Made by a program: the position numbers and the translations under genes. The notes below the pieces were generated by a model. The model had not been told where the DNA came from, did not search any database, and saw nothing but the letters and a program-made list of their open reading frames with translations. Source: Lingula anatina (lineage: Eukaryota; Brachiopoda; Lingulata; Lingulida; Lingulidae). Taken from it: DNA of 60,000 nt. Below, piece after piece: positions 14,101 through 26,201 of this stretch (within the stretch, counting starts at the first letter, position 1; each line of letters begins with the position of its first letter). The DNA lies in contig NW_019775413.1 in the NCBI RefSeq assembly GCF_001039355.2, forward strand, positions 421,237 to 481,236. The letters run 5' to 3'.

Positions 14101-15465
14101 TTCGTATATGTCCGCACATGCCTTATCCTGTTGATGTAGAAGTGTTTTTAAATTTGTATTACTTCAGAGCGGCATCCTGTCGGCCCTGCCTCACTTGGTG
14201 ATGACCATCATTGTACCGCTAGGGGGACAGCTGGCTGACTTCTTACGGTCAAGAAAATATCTCAGTACAACAGCTGTCAGGAAAATTTTCAACTGCGGAG
14301 GTAATGCCTAAAGACTCTCGCTATTCCATTCTAGTATCGTTTATAGTTCGAGACCTTTGTGAAAAAATGGTTTAAATATTCGAACGGAATGAGGAAAGAC
14401 AATTTTTAATTTCGAAGCGGAAAGGCCTGTGCCGAAAATACTTTTTTCTCAAGGCGTATAATAAGCAGAAATGACTTGTTATATATGCAACACCTGCTAA
14501 AATGCAGAGCTCTGTTAAAAAAATTTTTGTTTCACATATTTCAGGTTTCGGTTTGGAAGGGCTTTTCCTTCTGGGTGTTGGCTATACACGTGACCCAACG
14601 ACAGCGATAATCTGTTTAACTATAGCCGTAGGCTGTAGCGGCTTTGCGATATCAGGTATGCTAAATTCGAATGACTGAATCCGTTCGATTTTTATGTTGA
14701 CATTAGTACGGCTTGTATGTAATTAGTATTTGTCGTCGATTCACATGGTAACTGTATTCTTATATTTTTATAAGGTTTCAACATCAATCACCTTGACATC
14801 GCGCCCCGTTATGCTAGTATTCTTATGGGCCTCTCAAATGGAGTGGGGACGTTAGCCGGGATGCTTTGCCCTATTACTGTGGAACTTGTCACCAAGGACA
14901 AGGTAAGAGACTGAGCTGACAATTCATACGTGTAAATTATACATATGCACTAGTACGTCTTGTACCATCGGTCTGTTTGTAGGGAATTTTGTCTGTTTGT
15001 AGAGTGCCTTTAAAATTGATAGGCCTACCTGTGTATGTAGATAATTTTTAATAGTCGTTTATAAGCAATACTATACATTATTATAATTGAACAAAGTATG
15101 TGATACATTGAATGATGTCTAATCTGTACAATTTCAAATTTTAACTCTATTAATTAAAATTCTGTTCTCAGACTGCTAAATCTTGGGAATACGTGTTCTT
15201 GACTGCCAGCTTAGTTCATTTTGCTGGTATAACCTTTTACGGCATATTCGCCTCTGGGGAAAGACAACCGTGGGCTGATCCACCGCATGATGGTTTCTCT
15301 GAGTGGAAGCCAGATATGGATAACCCCATCCAACCGCACAAATCCATGTCGTATGGGACCCTTACCTCTGATGGACCGATATTCCCAACTAAAGAAGAGT
15401 TTGTTCAAGTTGATGCTAAAGACAGATATCTAAATGGTGACGCCGAAGACAGAAGTTTAGAGTGA
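8700..15465 (+). CDS. Vesicular-glutamate-transporter-like SLC17 carrier (5' exon missing)
   Basis: Predicted major-facilitator membrane carrier of the SLC17 family, closest by motif to the VGLUT branch, which loads anionic transmitter into synaptic vesicles. Coding exons: 8700-8997, 9648-9766, 10030-10144, 10555-10642, 10931-11017, 11554-11690, 12935-13084, 13491-13623 (or its copy 14168-14300), 14545-14655, 14775-14902 and 15172-15465. All are bounded by AG/GT and all phases join, giving about 552 residues to a TGA stop. Diagnostic segments are [10 protein letters not shown] (TM1), [17 protein letters not shown] (TM2), [17 protein letters not shown] (TM4), RSWAFYLL (TM7), [14 protein letters not shown] and [11 protein letters not shown]. 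An N-glycosylation site (NAT) lies in the first luminal loop. The VGLUT-essential Arg, Arg/Glu and Arg positions of TM1, TM4 and TM7 are kept, but the TM2 histidine is Asp. The first exon begins with a split codon, so at least one upstream exon is missing. Family is certain; substrate is not. Confidence 0.93.
9003..9052. repeat. (TTTA)n microsatellite at a splice donor
   Basis: About 12 TTTA units begin a few bases after the GTAAGT donor of the first visible transporter exon. The flanking exon reading is unaffected. Confidence 0.95.
11119..11157. repeat. (CT)n microsatellite
   Basis: Pure CT run inside the transporter intron that follows the exon ending at 11017. The antisense Arg-Glu frame across it is an artefact. 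Confidence 0.95.
12035..12075. repeat. (GT)n/(GA)n compound microsatellite
   Basis: GT run followed by a short GA run in the transporter intron between 11690 and 12935. Confidence 0.9.
13207..13869 (+). repeat. First copy of duplicated transporter segment (exon 8)
   Basis: About 660 bases carrying exon 8 (13491-13623) and its flanking introns recur almost unchanged at 13889-14546. The copy ends abruptly in the intron-exon junction motif TTTCAGGT directly before an isolated N at 13870. In the second copy the same motif continues into exon 9. Exon 8 is 133 bases long, which is not a multiple of three, so splicing in both copies would shift the frame. Only one can be used per transcript. The exon copies differ by silent changes only. 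Confidence 0.9.
13889..14546 (+). repeat. Second copy of duplicated transporter segment (exon 8)
   Basis: Near-identical repeat of 13207-13869, with exon 8 at 14168-14300 and direct continuation into exon 9 at 14545. Just before it, bases 13871-13888 read like the terminal repeat of a MITE ending in CGCCCCTGA, which the other copy lacks at this position. That pattern fits two haplotypes, one with a transposon insertion, joined in tandem. Confidence 0.88.
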
Positions 15466-17755
15466 AGTTTGAGTCTAATCACGTGTAGCAAAAATGTCTC
15501 AGTATCCGCACAATATTGACTGTATTAACGTTGTGTTGTTTAAATGATATACATAATAGTATAAAGGATACCTTTCGGGTTAGCTGCAATCTTGGTGTTT
15601 CGAATTATATCCCATTATAGACATAATGTAAGTATTCACTTTACAACTTCTTGCTATAAACATAGAGACGGAAATTAAGCACATCAACAGTCATACGCTT
15701 TTACTTGTTTAGGCTCTTGATTTTCAACTCTACTAGACATAAGGTCTTTTTAGCATTCATTAAGCAGGTTAGGTACCAACTTTACCTAAGTAGGTCATAA
15801 ACTTGGTTCCAAAATAATCTTTACCAAGGTCTCAGTTATTATTGTGGACATTTTTTAGAGAATTATCTGTGAATATCTGCGAAAAATCAATCTGTCGCCC
15901 TGTTAGAGGGTAGTTCCAAAATGGGAAATTAGTAGCGTTGTTAAGGGTACATTTTGGTATTAAAAAGTATGCATCCCAGTGCGAAACTAAAACCAATATT
16001 AAGTTGATTAAAAATCCTTTAATTACAATGGGTAAGACTTAATGCCTCTCTCGCATTTTTAATAAGGAATATTACCGTCTTAGTTGGCTACCACAAGCTG
16101 ACAACTCTTCGCAGGGATTGAACCAGTGCTTGATATTCTTGTGTATAACCGTGACTTATTACTGTAGTCCATACATAAGCGCAGATATGTATCACATAAT
16201 GACCACTTTATAAAACATATATAATCAAAACTATAAAAACTATGCTTAACTTTCGTCTCTATGTTTTTATTCTCAAGAACTGTTAGTTTCTATATCTGAT
16301 GTTTAAAGGACTTAAAGGATCTGGAATTAGTAGTTAGATGTAGAACCAATGGCAACTTTGAGAAGGAAAATAGTCGACCAGTCTTGTTTTTCCTAAAAAT
16401 GCAAAATAGTCATTAGCAAAAGCTTAAACGCTTTATCAGTTTTTCTTGATTCCTCGTTTCGTTGCAGAAAAAAAAAATAATGGGAAGTATGAAAAAACTA
16501 GTGAGTGCGAAGTACAAAGTGTGATTTTTAAGTGATATGGAAAACAGAAACCGTGGGCCTGCTTTAGAGGACCCATTTGTGTTACTTATCTCAATGAGCT
16601 TCATGGAGCTCATTGCTTATCTATACCTTATAAGTGATAAACAGTATAAGACAATCAGTCCAAGTACGTTAAAAAAACTTGGACAGTGTTACTCCCAAAG
16701 CAATACTTGAAAAAAAAAACTCAACTTTACATTTACTTGGCTGTAGTGTATTTAAGCTAAAGCGGGGTTTAAAGGGAAGAAGGGCTGCCTTTTTCGTGTT
16801 TAATGAGATCGACTACTGGTGTGAGTGTGATATAGTCACAGCAATTTGTATACGAACCGGTATTTAATTGTTCCGAGTTCTGAAATATTTCTTAACAGGG
16901 CTTGCGCAATCGTAAGTGTAGTGATATCTCAAACTATTCATAAAATATGACATACATGTGAAAGGTTGTCTGTGTTTTTAGGAAATTTACGTTAACCTAC
17001 GCCCACTTAAATGACTAAATGTTTCTTTATTTCATAAATGAAATGCACTATATGATACCTGAACTTACTATATTGAAACGCTGGTATACCAAGTAGATAA
17101 ATGGCATATTTTCCATAAAATAACATCTATTACATGCCTGATATTGTTGTGGAATTAGCGTCATCTGACTACTTAAGAGTTATGTTAACTACAGTTAAAT
17201 AACATACATCTTTTCTGAAGTCGACAGGACATGCAACGAGTCGTTAATTGGTACAAATGTATGCGGCTGTTACGAGAACAATACAGATATCAAAACAAAT
17301 AGTTGTCTATATCATTATCATTATCTAGAAAGCACACTGTACTTATATCCATAGAAATCAGTTTGTGCTGATAACTTACGAACGTTTAGATATCATTCGA
17401 ACGTTTTAACTTGTTAATCATTAAAGAGAATACTTTCTTACAGTCCGAATAGTATTGACATAAAGCATAAACCTTCACGCAGAATTCGTGAGTTTTTTCC
17501 AGTAGTCTCTTTACGATCTTGATATGTTATGTAACTGGTGTATAATCAGATGTTTAAAATGTGTTGAACACAGTCGATAACTATATATGCTGGTGTACAT
17601 GTATAATAAATCGCAAATATTTAGGAGCAAATGACAAACTTTTACGCAGTCACATTTTTGCTTTTATTTTTTTCGTCGCATGATTTATCTGTGTTTTTTT
17701 CTGGCTTACTGGCTGATTCATATGCTTAGAAGCCTGGGGTTTACCCATCCCCCAG

Positions 17756-17804
<49 letters not shown>

Positions 17805-19543
17805 CTCTTTTTTCAAACACGTCAACCATACTAATAAACACAGAAAGCAGAGGAAAAGGAGCCACGACCACCACCACAACCGTTTAAAAATGGCTACTTA
17901 CGCACCTAAAATTATATAACTATAATGTCGTTCTTGTTGAATGTATTTGAAGAATAGATTTGTACCAACGCATTTTTGGGGGGAGTCTCCTGTCATGAGA
18001 CGAGTGAAAACTGTCCCACTTTACACTACAGAAACCGACCTTACAGTCTCAAAATGTCGTTTTACTCATTGGATTAAATATTTTAAACTTTGGTCCTCTT
18101 TATGTATCCTGAGTACCTAGAGGACACTTGAAATATTCACCTCTCTACTATATGTATCAACACGTTGCCGACATTACTAGAAAAGACGGCGACATGCTGA
18201 TAATTAGGTAAGAGGTGAGTTTCCGCGGTCCTCTGAGACTCCTGATGTCTTTATGGCTTGTAGTCGACAACTTTTGATCTTAATCGTTAGTTGTGGTGAT
18301 AATCAATCTGTTTAACATAAAATCGATAAATACAAAAATGGTGACCCATAAATAAAAGAATATCGTCCATTTATTCCATTAAATCAAACTAATCTGTTGA
18401 TATCATTATCACATATTGTTAAGTAAAAAGGTCAACATGTCATCAATTTTGATTTTTTTCTGTATGTCCCTCTTATTCTGTATGCTTTGGAGAACAGTAC
18501 GACGGCGTGGACATGTAACGTCCTAGTCACACTACATTCGCAAAAGTGAACCCAAAAGGAGATACTGGATTCGCTATTTCTTAATCCATTTTGCCCCATT
18601 TAATTTGTTTATATCATTTATTTCTTTATTTTTCTGCGTGTGGACGTGCTAGGAAGGGCTACACCATTATCCCGTATCACTTAGGCCCCTACCCCGTGCT
18701 GTATTGTTATTAGTAAACCCAGCACCCCTTCCTGAAACCTTCCCTGTATGTTGACCCCCTTTCCTTTATAATTAAATCCCAGACCGGTTGTTATATGTGT
18801 TCTATACACCCCCCGTGGGATAGCAACAGATTTTTGCAGACCAACATAGAGTTAAGTTCAGTGTAATCTCTAACAGAAATGCAACACGCTTTTGGTGCAT
18901 TACCGTTAAAACGAGACAGGACAACAGTTATATCGCCATACGAAATGCATCAGTTGAGACAATATTATGAATGTGTCAGCTGTGACTTCTCTAAACACAA
19001 TCAAGAGTCTGGTCACGTTGACATGCATGAGACTGATATAAGGCTCCGTTACACCTAGCTTAAAAGGGTAGGCACATGGGTATCGTTTGTGACATCGATT
19101 ATACGCACAATCTGAGCCTATGAAGTCACCCTATTTTCAAGGTATTGATGAAGACATAAAGAGCGTATGAAAATGCTTTTGAACATTTAAAGAACATTTT
19201 GTGACCCTTCGGGTACCACAGCGTTTGCTTGCGTATTCGAGACGTGTACACTGTACGACGTAAGTCTAACGAAACTTGTCTGATTTACGAAATTAAGATG
19301 AAAATCTGCTTTTTAAAAAGTTTTATTATATCTAAGATATATAGAACACTTTGTCATCAGACTTTGCAATCGCTTTGACATGAAAATGTGTTAGACGCAG
19401 ATAGCGGTTCAGTAGAAGAAGAAGATAGGTGGTTATATATTATTTATATGGGCTACTAGATAGACAGAAGTAATAAAGATGCTAATGATATACATATGGT
19501 ATTATAATATCAGCGCTCCAAGTTGATCATTACAAAATTATAG
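15466..19543. other. Intergenic AT-rich DNA
   Basis: Follows the transporter stop codon and must contain its 3' UTR, which I cannot delimit. No exon with family similarity or a spliced open frame was found on either strand. A CA microsatellite lies at 17758-17802. Confidence 0.5.
17758..17802. repeat. (CA)n microsatellite
   Basis: About 21 CA units. It creates His-Thr and Cys-Val artefact frames on the two strands. Confidence 0.95.
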
Positions 19544-22500
19544 TTAACAATTATGATTCTTCAGATTGCTGTTGAGGTGGGAAACGGCAAAGGCAATTCG
19601 TTGGCTCATCTCGCTTTTGCAGTTTTCGGCAACAGTGGCCTGGCCAATGCAAGCTAGGAACTGAACTCCATGGTCCACGCGACTGAAAAACATAAGTGGT
19701 TATAATTATGGATGATTCGATGACGTCATCAAATAATTTGACAGGTCTCGTTTTCAGGCAATGATAGTGCCTAATATACATGCACAGATAAACTGCATTG
19801 GACACAATGTATCGTTGTTTGTGGGGAAATGTGAACATACAACTGCAGCAAAGTTTCTACCATATCATATGCAGGTCATCGGCCATACGTAACAAGTTCT
19901 AAAAAAATGCAGCCGCTCTTTCACTCCGTTTACAACGGACTTGCGACCACTTTGAAGACGATTTTTGGACTATACTCTGTCATCTGAACACGTAGCAGAA
20001 ACTCTTGCAGTACTCTTGGCTATCAATGGCAGATTTATATTTTTATCTCATTGCCAATAAGATAAAGTGAGTTTCGTATTAATTTTTATTTCCGTTTGGC
20101 ATTAATAAAAGTGACCTTAATGATCAAATATCAATCAACCTATATATTGTGTTTGTCAAGTCAATTAATGCATTCATATTCCACGAGATATGGAGGAGAT
20201 ATAAATGGGACTTGCTAGTAAGTTGGAATTGCTTATTTAGTGTAAAAGCGATAAAGCCACGATAGCAGAGAACGACTGAGACTTGTGATACATGTAGTTA
20301 CCAAATGTTCGTAATCTTGGTAGTTGCGTTAAGGTCGCAAACAGTGTGTAAAAGGAATTTAAAAGGCACATGCCGATTTGGTGTAAAACTAAAGGCGACG
20401 AAAGCAGAGAACGGCTAGACTTGTGAGAGTTACCAAAATTTCGTGATCGTCCCAGTCTAACAAAGGTAGCAATCCGATGTAAACAGGATATTTGGAAGTA
20501 AGAAAGTCGTTTTTGTATATTTAGGGCCTACCTTTCACAGGACTCTGATGCCATCTTTCCAATCTTTTTGTAACATGCCGTATACGTCCCTATTATCTGG
20601 TCCATGCAGCCTGAAGTGAATGTTTTAATTTTGAATGTAAATAAAATCACAGGTCATTATCACAGGCCATTAGCCAGGGTAGCCAGGGGGGGGGGGGGTC
20701 GGGGGGTTCGAAAGAACTGCCCCTTTCGTCAGGAAAAGGTCCATTTTGGGTAAAATTTTATCTAGGTGCACATAAGTTTCTTTGTAAAAGGTCCACTTTT
20801 TCAGAAAAAAAAAAACCCCTTTTGAATTTGCTGGCTACGCGCCTGTTATCATAAGTGATATATTTTACTAATATTGATACTGGTCACCTTCCCCCCCCCC
20901 CCCCCCACACACACACACACACGCACAAACACATGCACACGCACACACGCGCATTTTCTTGGATTAGAATTGAAATTAAAACAAAAACAACACTACTTGT
21001 TTGTACAATTATTTCCCCCGATTTTACCTTCAGACTTCTTGCTTATCAAATTTTCGGAGTCCATCAGCTCCTCGAGAACACGTGTCAAAAGAGACACCTC
21101 ATCTGAGACTGGTGATCCTGAAATAAGAATGAGGTGTACATTAAAATCTGAGAGAAGCTAATTAATGTCTATTAAAATGAACTGAAAACCTCAACCACAA
21201 AGGACTTTATCACAACATACAAGCATGCAGACAGTAGGGCCTATATCCCAGAGTAAAGCACGTCCTTGGCTTCAGGTTTTAAATGTCAAGTTGCAATGTT
21301 GCTTTACAACTGTTAGAAGTGAAGGTAATAAATTTCAGATGGTAACAGAGAGATAATGGTAGGCAGTAATGCAATGCTTAATGGTATTTATGTACAAAAC
21401 TTTAAAGTGTGCATTCGCGCCTCGAGTTAAAACATGAATAAAAGGAAAGAATAATCAAAAAGGAAATGGCCACAGTGTGGCCTTTGTCTGCCAAGATACA
21501 TGTATGCTGTCTGAAATTTTCTTCCCTGCTGATTCTAAAATGCTTTTCTATAGATGTTATTGCCTTTAGAGATCACTCAGTGTTTCCTCAACGAACTGAT
21601 TTAGTGGGCCAACTTATCCTCTTTATATGGATACTAACATTTTACACCTCAACATTGTGTTTTTCACAATGCTGAACACATCTAGTTACTTTCCCCCTCA
21701 TTATGTAACACTCCCGAGCTGGCATGAATGGCTGTTTAGATAGCATGTTGAAAGTTCAGGAACTGCAGTGAATAGCAGCTGAAATCAGTGGTGACTATTG
21801 GTTTACTTGCATAGTTTGAATGTTTTTGTTTAGTACGGTTGCACCATGGTGACCAAGAAGTGACACTGCACCCTGCCTCCTAACCCGTTCATCTCTTTCG
21901 ACACACCTAAAAGGTTGAGATTATACTGTATACGTCTAGACTTGTAGACGCTATATTATACAACAATGCCACTCATAAGTACAAATGTAAGTACATGTAC
22001 TCATAACAATATAGTATGTGGCGCAGTAGTAAAAAGAACAAACTCGTCAGACCCCGGTTTACGCTATATATATTATAACAAAGCCACCTTGTCTCCCCGT
22101 AGTGCTAGACCAATTTCATTTAGCCAGATCGTTTCCATGACTTCACAACCAAACCCAATATGGAGGTGCAAATGAGGTTACAGGCAACCTCTTAAAATAT
22201 TTAGTGCACAGATTGCTAACTACGTTTGATAATTTTAGTGTCCCAAATAAAGAAGTTTGTATCAAAGATTCACCCTCCTGGAACCATGAAAAATAAAAAA
22301 AATTATTCATCGCATAATCCCAAAAAAGAAACATACATGTACGTTACTGTCATAAATGCAAAACATCCAGCTGGGGAAACATTTTACTCACTTTGAAAAC
22401 TCAATTATCACTAAATTTGTTCTTTAATTTATCAGACAGTACATCGCCTCCTCCGCCCTTATACTATACATTATTTCATTATTTGAATCAGTTTCATATA

Positions 22501-22877
22501 AACAGAATTTTCTTTCAGTTCCCAACCAAGTACTCATTACTTCCTTTAGTCGAAACAGTTTTCAATTTTCCACACTTTTTTCATCAGTGTAGTATTATTG
22601 GCAGCATAGTATATGGTGCAGTAGTAAAAACAACAAACTCATTTGCACCTTACACGTAACTAAGATCTAATATCCGTTTATTAGATCTTAGCACGTAAGT
22701 AGCTCATCTTGTAAATGTAAATCGCTGCATTGTGATTCAAGATCAGGGAATATATATATATATTCACTTACATTAATTTTCCCTGAAGCACTTACTCTAA
22801 AATACAAGTTGTTGGCGCCACTTACCTAAAACTGACGTAACTGCGACCACACACAACAAAATCAGGTATTTTGCCAT
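19544..22877 (-). CDS. Secreted six-cysteine protein A (unrecognised family)
   Basis: Four minus-strand exons with clean GT/AG borders: 22877-22826 (start ATG and signal peptide MAKYLILLCVVAVTSVL), 21117-21028, 20610-20532 and 19682-19544 (stop TAA). Phases 1, 1 and 2 join into 119 residues. The mature part has a short, probably helical exon-2 segment (EELMDSENLISKKS) followed by six cysteines spaced C-x10-C-x11-C-x12-C-x9-C-x23-C, with the shared block SRVDH between Cys3 and Cys4. The signal peptide, lack of a membrane span and even cysteine number indicate a small secreted, disulphide-bonded protein. A TATAAA element sits at 22986-22981. Protein B, 12 kb away, has the same exon plan and motifs. 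I do not recognise the family and assign no function. Confidence in the gene model is high because two paralogues agree exon by exon. Confidence 0.8.
20663..20845. mobile_element. MITE with CAGGC...GCCTG ends, 6-bp target duplication
   Basis: A 183-base element starting CAGGCCATTAGCC and ending GGCTACGCGCCTG, flanked on both sides by TTATCA (20657-20662 and 20846-20851). It is related to the element at 25555-25937, sharing the segments around AAAAGGTCCA and GGGGGTTCGAAAGAAC. It lies in intron 2 of gene A. There is no coding capacity, so it is a non-autonomous DNA transposon; superfamily not assigned. Confidence 0.75.
20891..20950. repeat. Poly-C / CA low-complexity tract
   Basis: A run of about 16 C followed by CA-rich sequence in intron 2 of gene A. 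A G run lies nearby at about 20688-20705 inside the MITE. Confidence 0.9.
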
Positions 22878-22980
22878 TTTCCTTTAAATGTGGTTTCTCA
22901 ACTGTGCCCTTGGTGCTACTCAGTTTAGAAGGTTAGCTGCAAATACCCGTCGTAACTGGTTTAAGAATTCGGGCGTTTCC

Positions 22981-22986
22981 TTTATA
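22981..22986 (-). promoter_or_regulatory. TATA box of secreted gene A
   Basis: On the minus strand this reads TATAAA in the context GATATAAAGG, 104 bases upstream of the gene A start codon. The same sequence is at 32427-32432 in the second copy. The decayed exon-1 copy at 30408 has lost it. Confidence 0.5.
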
Positions 22987-24667
22987 TCATGTATATGGTC
23001 CTGCTCTCTATAGAAGGTGATCCTTTCCTTCGTGGGAAGAGGGTGACCATAACAAAGATCGCTTGCTTTTGGTGATGTAGGGGTGTTCCATAATTGTTGT
23101 TAGGCAATGACCTGGAACTTTCTTACGATGACCATCGTCTTATATTGTTAAGGGCTAGGACTCCTTAACTCAAAATACGTCTGACTAAAATAACAAATGT
23201 AAAATGTTATATAATATACACTGCTTTGGTTTGCAAATGATCACGTATCACAGTTTTAATAGTGCTTTTCAACCAGACACATATCTTACATGACTTATGG
23301 CACAAAAAATACAGATTATCGGTAACATTCACCCCGTCAAATCTGATGTTCCACAAAAATTAAATCAGCAGCCAAAATTTAAACCAATGCTGTGTATTTG
23401 ACAAAGCACAGTTTTTAAACATGTGACAGAAAACAATGACACCGCGATTGTGTAAATATTCTAATTGTCTATGAGTTTCCATATTTGATTCTAAAATATT
23501 GTGCCGTAGTGCAGATTCTATGCATTAGACCCAAATGAGATTTTGGTGGAAAAAATGCTACTTCGCTGGGAGCAAGTTCTACATTTGTACATCGCTGAAT
23601 AGGTCATTCCTCTTTCCCTCTTTCTGATCTCGTTGCAGAATTAAAAGAAACTGATTGGAAAGTATCAGCTTCGTTTGTTCAAGATATGAAAGATTACTTT
23701 ATTATTTTACCTTTTGCACAAAATCACTTTAATAAAGTTGGATTTTGAATACAAGAAAACTTCTTTAGCACAGACGTTCCTGTACAGTCTTGCTTATACA
23801 GACTTCATTAAAACAATAATTAAAAAAGCACAGTAAAAAAAAATCTTCATTTAGAAATAATTTTTATCTCCCCTCAGAGCCATACTTATTCTGAAACTCC
23901 TCTGATAACTATTTGACCACGACTGTGTGATCATGGGAAATTCGAATAAAGCCACGCCCGGCCTGGCCCATCTAGAGCAAATCAAACCTCAAAATATGTT
24001 AAATACAGTCGATAAATGTGCATCCTGCTATGCATTTTTTAATCTCATTTCAATTCTCAGTTGGCATAGAGAATGTTAAAGTTAAATCTCCAGATTAAGC
24101 ACCACTAGCCGAGTTTCTGCATGATGAATGATGAAAATGAGCTCAACGCAAAAATGTGTCAGAACTCCCCTCTTACAGGTACAATCGAATGAAAGGAAAA
24201 TAATTAAGTTCTTTTTTTCTTTTAACAAATCACAAATTTGACTCACAAGTCTACGACATTAATTCTGATTTTCTTTATTTTAATACTTCTTTGCATCAAC
24301 ACAACCTTACGTTATAGGGTATCATGGAATTTAATGGTCCCCGAGGCCAACCTCCACTCTGAAATAGATGGCACTGATACACAGCGGGTTAAGGGTAGTT
24401 TTTAAGGAGTGTACCCACTCCCACTCCTTTTGCCTTTAATCGTTTGTCGCTATTATTTTTCATTTTCATTTACTTATTCTATTTATTAATTATTTCATAC
24501 AGTCATTCTAACCGACACAAGGTAAAACACGTGTAGGCCTACTATCTTCCTTTATCCCTCTGAAGCCTTCCTTACGTCTCCTCTAGTAAAATCCCGCATT
24601 CCTACCCCTTCTTCTTTCTCGTTACAGTAAAATCCCGAACCTTCTGGAAATAAGGATGGCCTGTTAC

Positions 24668-24841
24668 AGAAATACGTGACTTGATTACTTCATTATAGAA
24701 CAGGACGACAGTAATGGAAACTACTAGAAATGCGACAGTTGAACCAGTTTTGAATGTCTTCTCTGAACGCAATCCCCTCACCTCAGCATGCTGACATGCG
24801 TGGATTCTTATTCTGGCACAGAGATCGAATTGACGAGGCAT
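24668..24841 (-). CDS. Possible first exon of a single-pass (type II) membrane protein
   Basis: Minus-strand open frame from ATG at 24841 to a possible GTAACA donor after 24668, 58 codons, phase 0. It encodes a short polar N-terminus, a basic stretch (EVRGLRSEKTFKTG) and one hydrophobic span (STVAFLVVSITVVLFY), the layout of a signal-anchor exon as in Golgi enzymes. The other copy (34184-34351) keeps the frame although it differs by a 6-base deletion. Beyond the presumed donor, the copies differ by an out-of-frame 11-base indel. This supports an exon ending there, but no following exon was found, so it may equally be chance. Confidence 0.3.
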
Positions 24842-25361
24842 TATCGATATTTTCAAACGTTGTGCATATTTGTTTTTGGTTTATCTAATTTTATTTCTAA
24901 ATTTTTCATTTTTCTCTGAAAAACATACTCTAGTGGCAGCACTTCACTTAAAAATTCATTGTAGGTCAATTTTCATATTTATCAAGCATGTAGGCCTACT
25001 ATTATTCACTAGCCTACTTATGCATAGCCTATGCATAACCACCTTTCTGTCTTAAAACTTCTGTTTTTTTTTTAACCAGACTTAGGTTAAGTACCGCAAT
25101 ATTTCAATTTTATAATGAAGTGGTCAATAATGGGGAAGGAACCTTCCAATACACTAAACCTAATTATGATCAATATTTATTCATACGAAGTCATACATAC
25201 ACACAATGGACAATAGAAGTGTCACCCCCTGAATCAGAGTAATCAAGTAGGTACATCTTGAGTAGTTATAATGCCTGGTCTACTTATAATGTGACTAATG
25301 AGTATAAAACTGCTGTACCATGGAATTGTATTGTTGGTTTGTGAAATTTGATGTTAATAAT

Positions 25362-25529
25362 CAGTGGCGGATCCAGAGATATTTTCTGACAGTCTTCCAA
25401 ATTATCTTTGTTGCGCCATCCCCCATTTTTTGACCGTCTTCTGACAGAAAAAAAAGATATCCGTCAATGTAAACTTGAAAATCTGACCGTCTTCCGGAAG
25501 ACCCAGAAGACGGCCTAAATCCGCCCCTG
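25362..25529. mobile_element. MITE with CAGTGGCGGATCC...GGCCTAAATCCGCCCCTG ends
   Basis: A 168-base element with inverted ends related to CAGGGGCGGATT. It is the same family and length as the insertion at 54129-54296, and it is absent from the matching site near 34768 in the second copy. The interior has the repeated phrases TCTGACAGTCTTCC and CTGACCGTCTTCC. It has no coding capacity. Confidence 0.75.
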
Positions 25530-25554
25530 AATAAAATGATACCAGGAGCATATC

Positions 25555-25937
25555 CAGGCCCGTAGCCAGCAATTTCAAAAGGGGGGTTCGTTTTTTGAAA
25601 AAGTGGACCCTTTTCCATAAAAACTTCATGTACCTAGATCAAATTTTACCCAGAGTGGACCTTTTCCCAGCAAAAGGGGCGGTTCTTTCGAACCCCCCNN
25701 NNNNNNNNNNNNNNNNNNNNNNNNNNNNNNNNNNNNNNNNNNNNNNNNNNNNNNNNNNNNNNNNNNNNNNNNNNNNNNNNNNNNNNNNNNNNNNNNNNNN
25801 NNNNNNNNNNNNNNNNNNNNNNNNNNNNNNNNNNNNNNNNNNNNNNNNNNNNNNNNNNNNNNNNNNNNNNNNNNNNNNNNNNNNNNNNNNNNNNNNNNNN
25901 NNNNNNNNNNNNNNNNNNCCCCCCGGCTACGGGCCTG
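25555..25937. mobile_element. MITE with CAGGCCCGTAGCC ends, interrupted by a gap
   Basis: It begins CAGGCCCGTAGCC and ends GGCTACGGGCCTG, with ATATC on both sides. The second copy has an empty site (near 34793). An assembly gap of 220 N (25699-25918) lies inside, so the interior is unknown. Related to 20663-20845. Confidence 0.7.
25699..25918. other. Assembly gap (220 N)
   Basis: Run of N inside the MITE 25555-25937. Open frames spanning it are meaningless. Confidence 1.
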
Positions 25938-26201
25938 ATATCATTTAAACAACTCATAGAAATAAAATATATAATACAAAGATCAGCAAAAACAAATTGA
26001 ACTGATAAAAATAAGATAGTACATGCATACAGTGTCAAATGATTTTCGTGTCCTGTAAGTTAACTCCCCTTAAGATTCATCCTTTAATACTAGCATAATA
26101 AGCTGTTCCAGCCACTGTTCTTAAGCACAATCATAACTGTTACCATCAAGCATGAGATAGAAGCATAAGATACACAATCTGGTTTGCTTATTATAAATCA
26201 T

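Noticed and set aside
17650-17919. Open frames with (HT)n and (CV)n runs
   Set aside because: They are translations of the CA microsatellite on the two strands; the same holds at 20855, 28097, 36894 and 52819.
25595-26038. Open frames spanning about 74 unknown residues
   Set aside because: They read through the 220-N gap inside a MITE.
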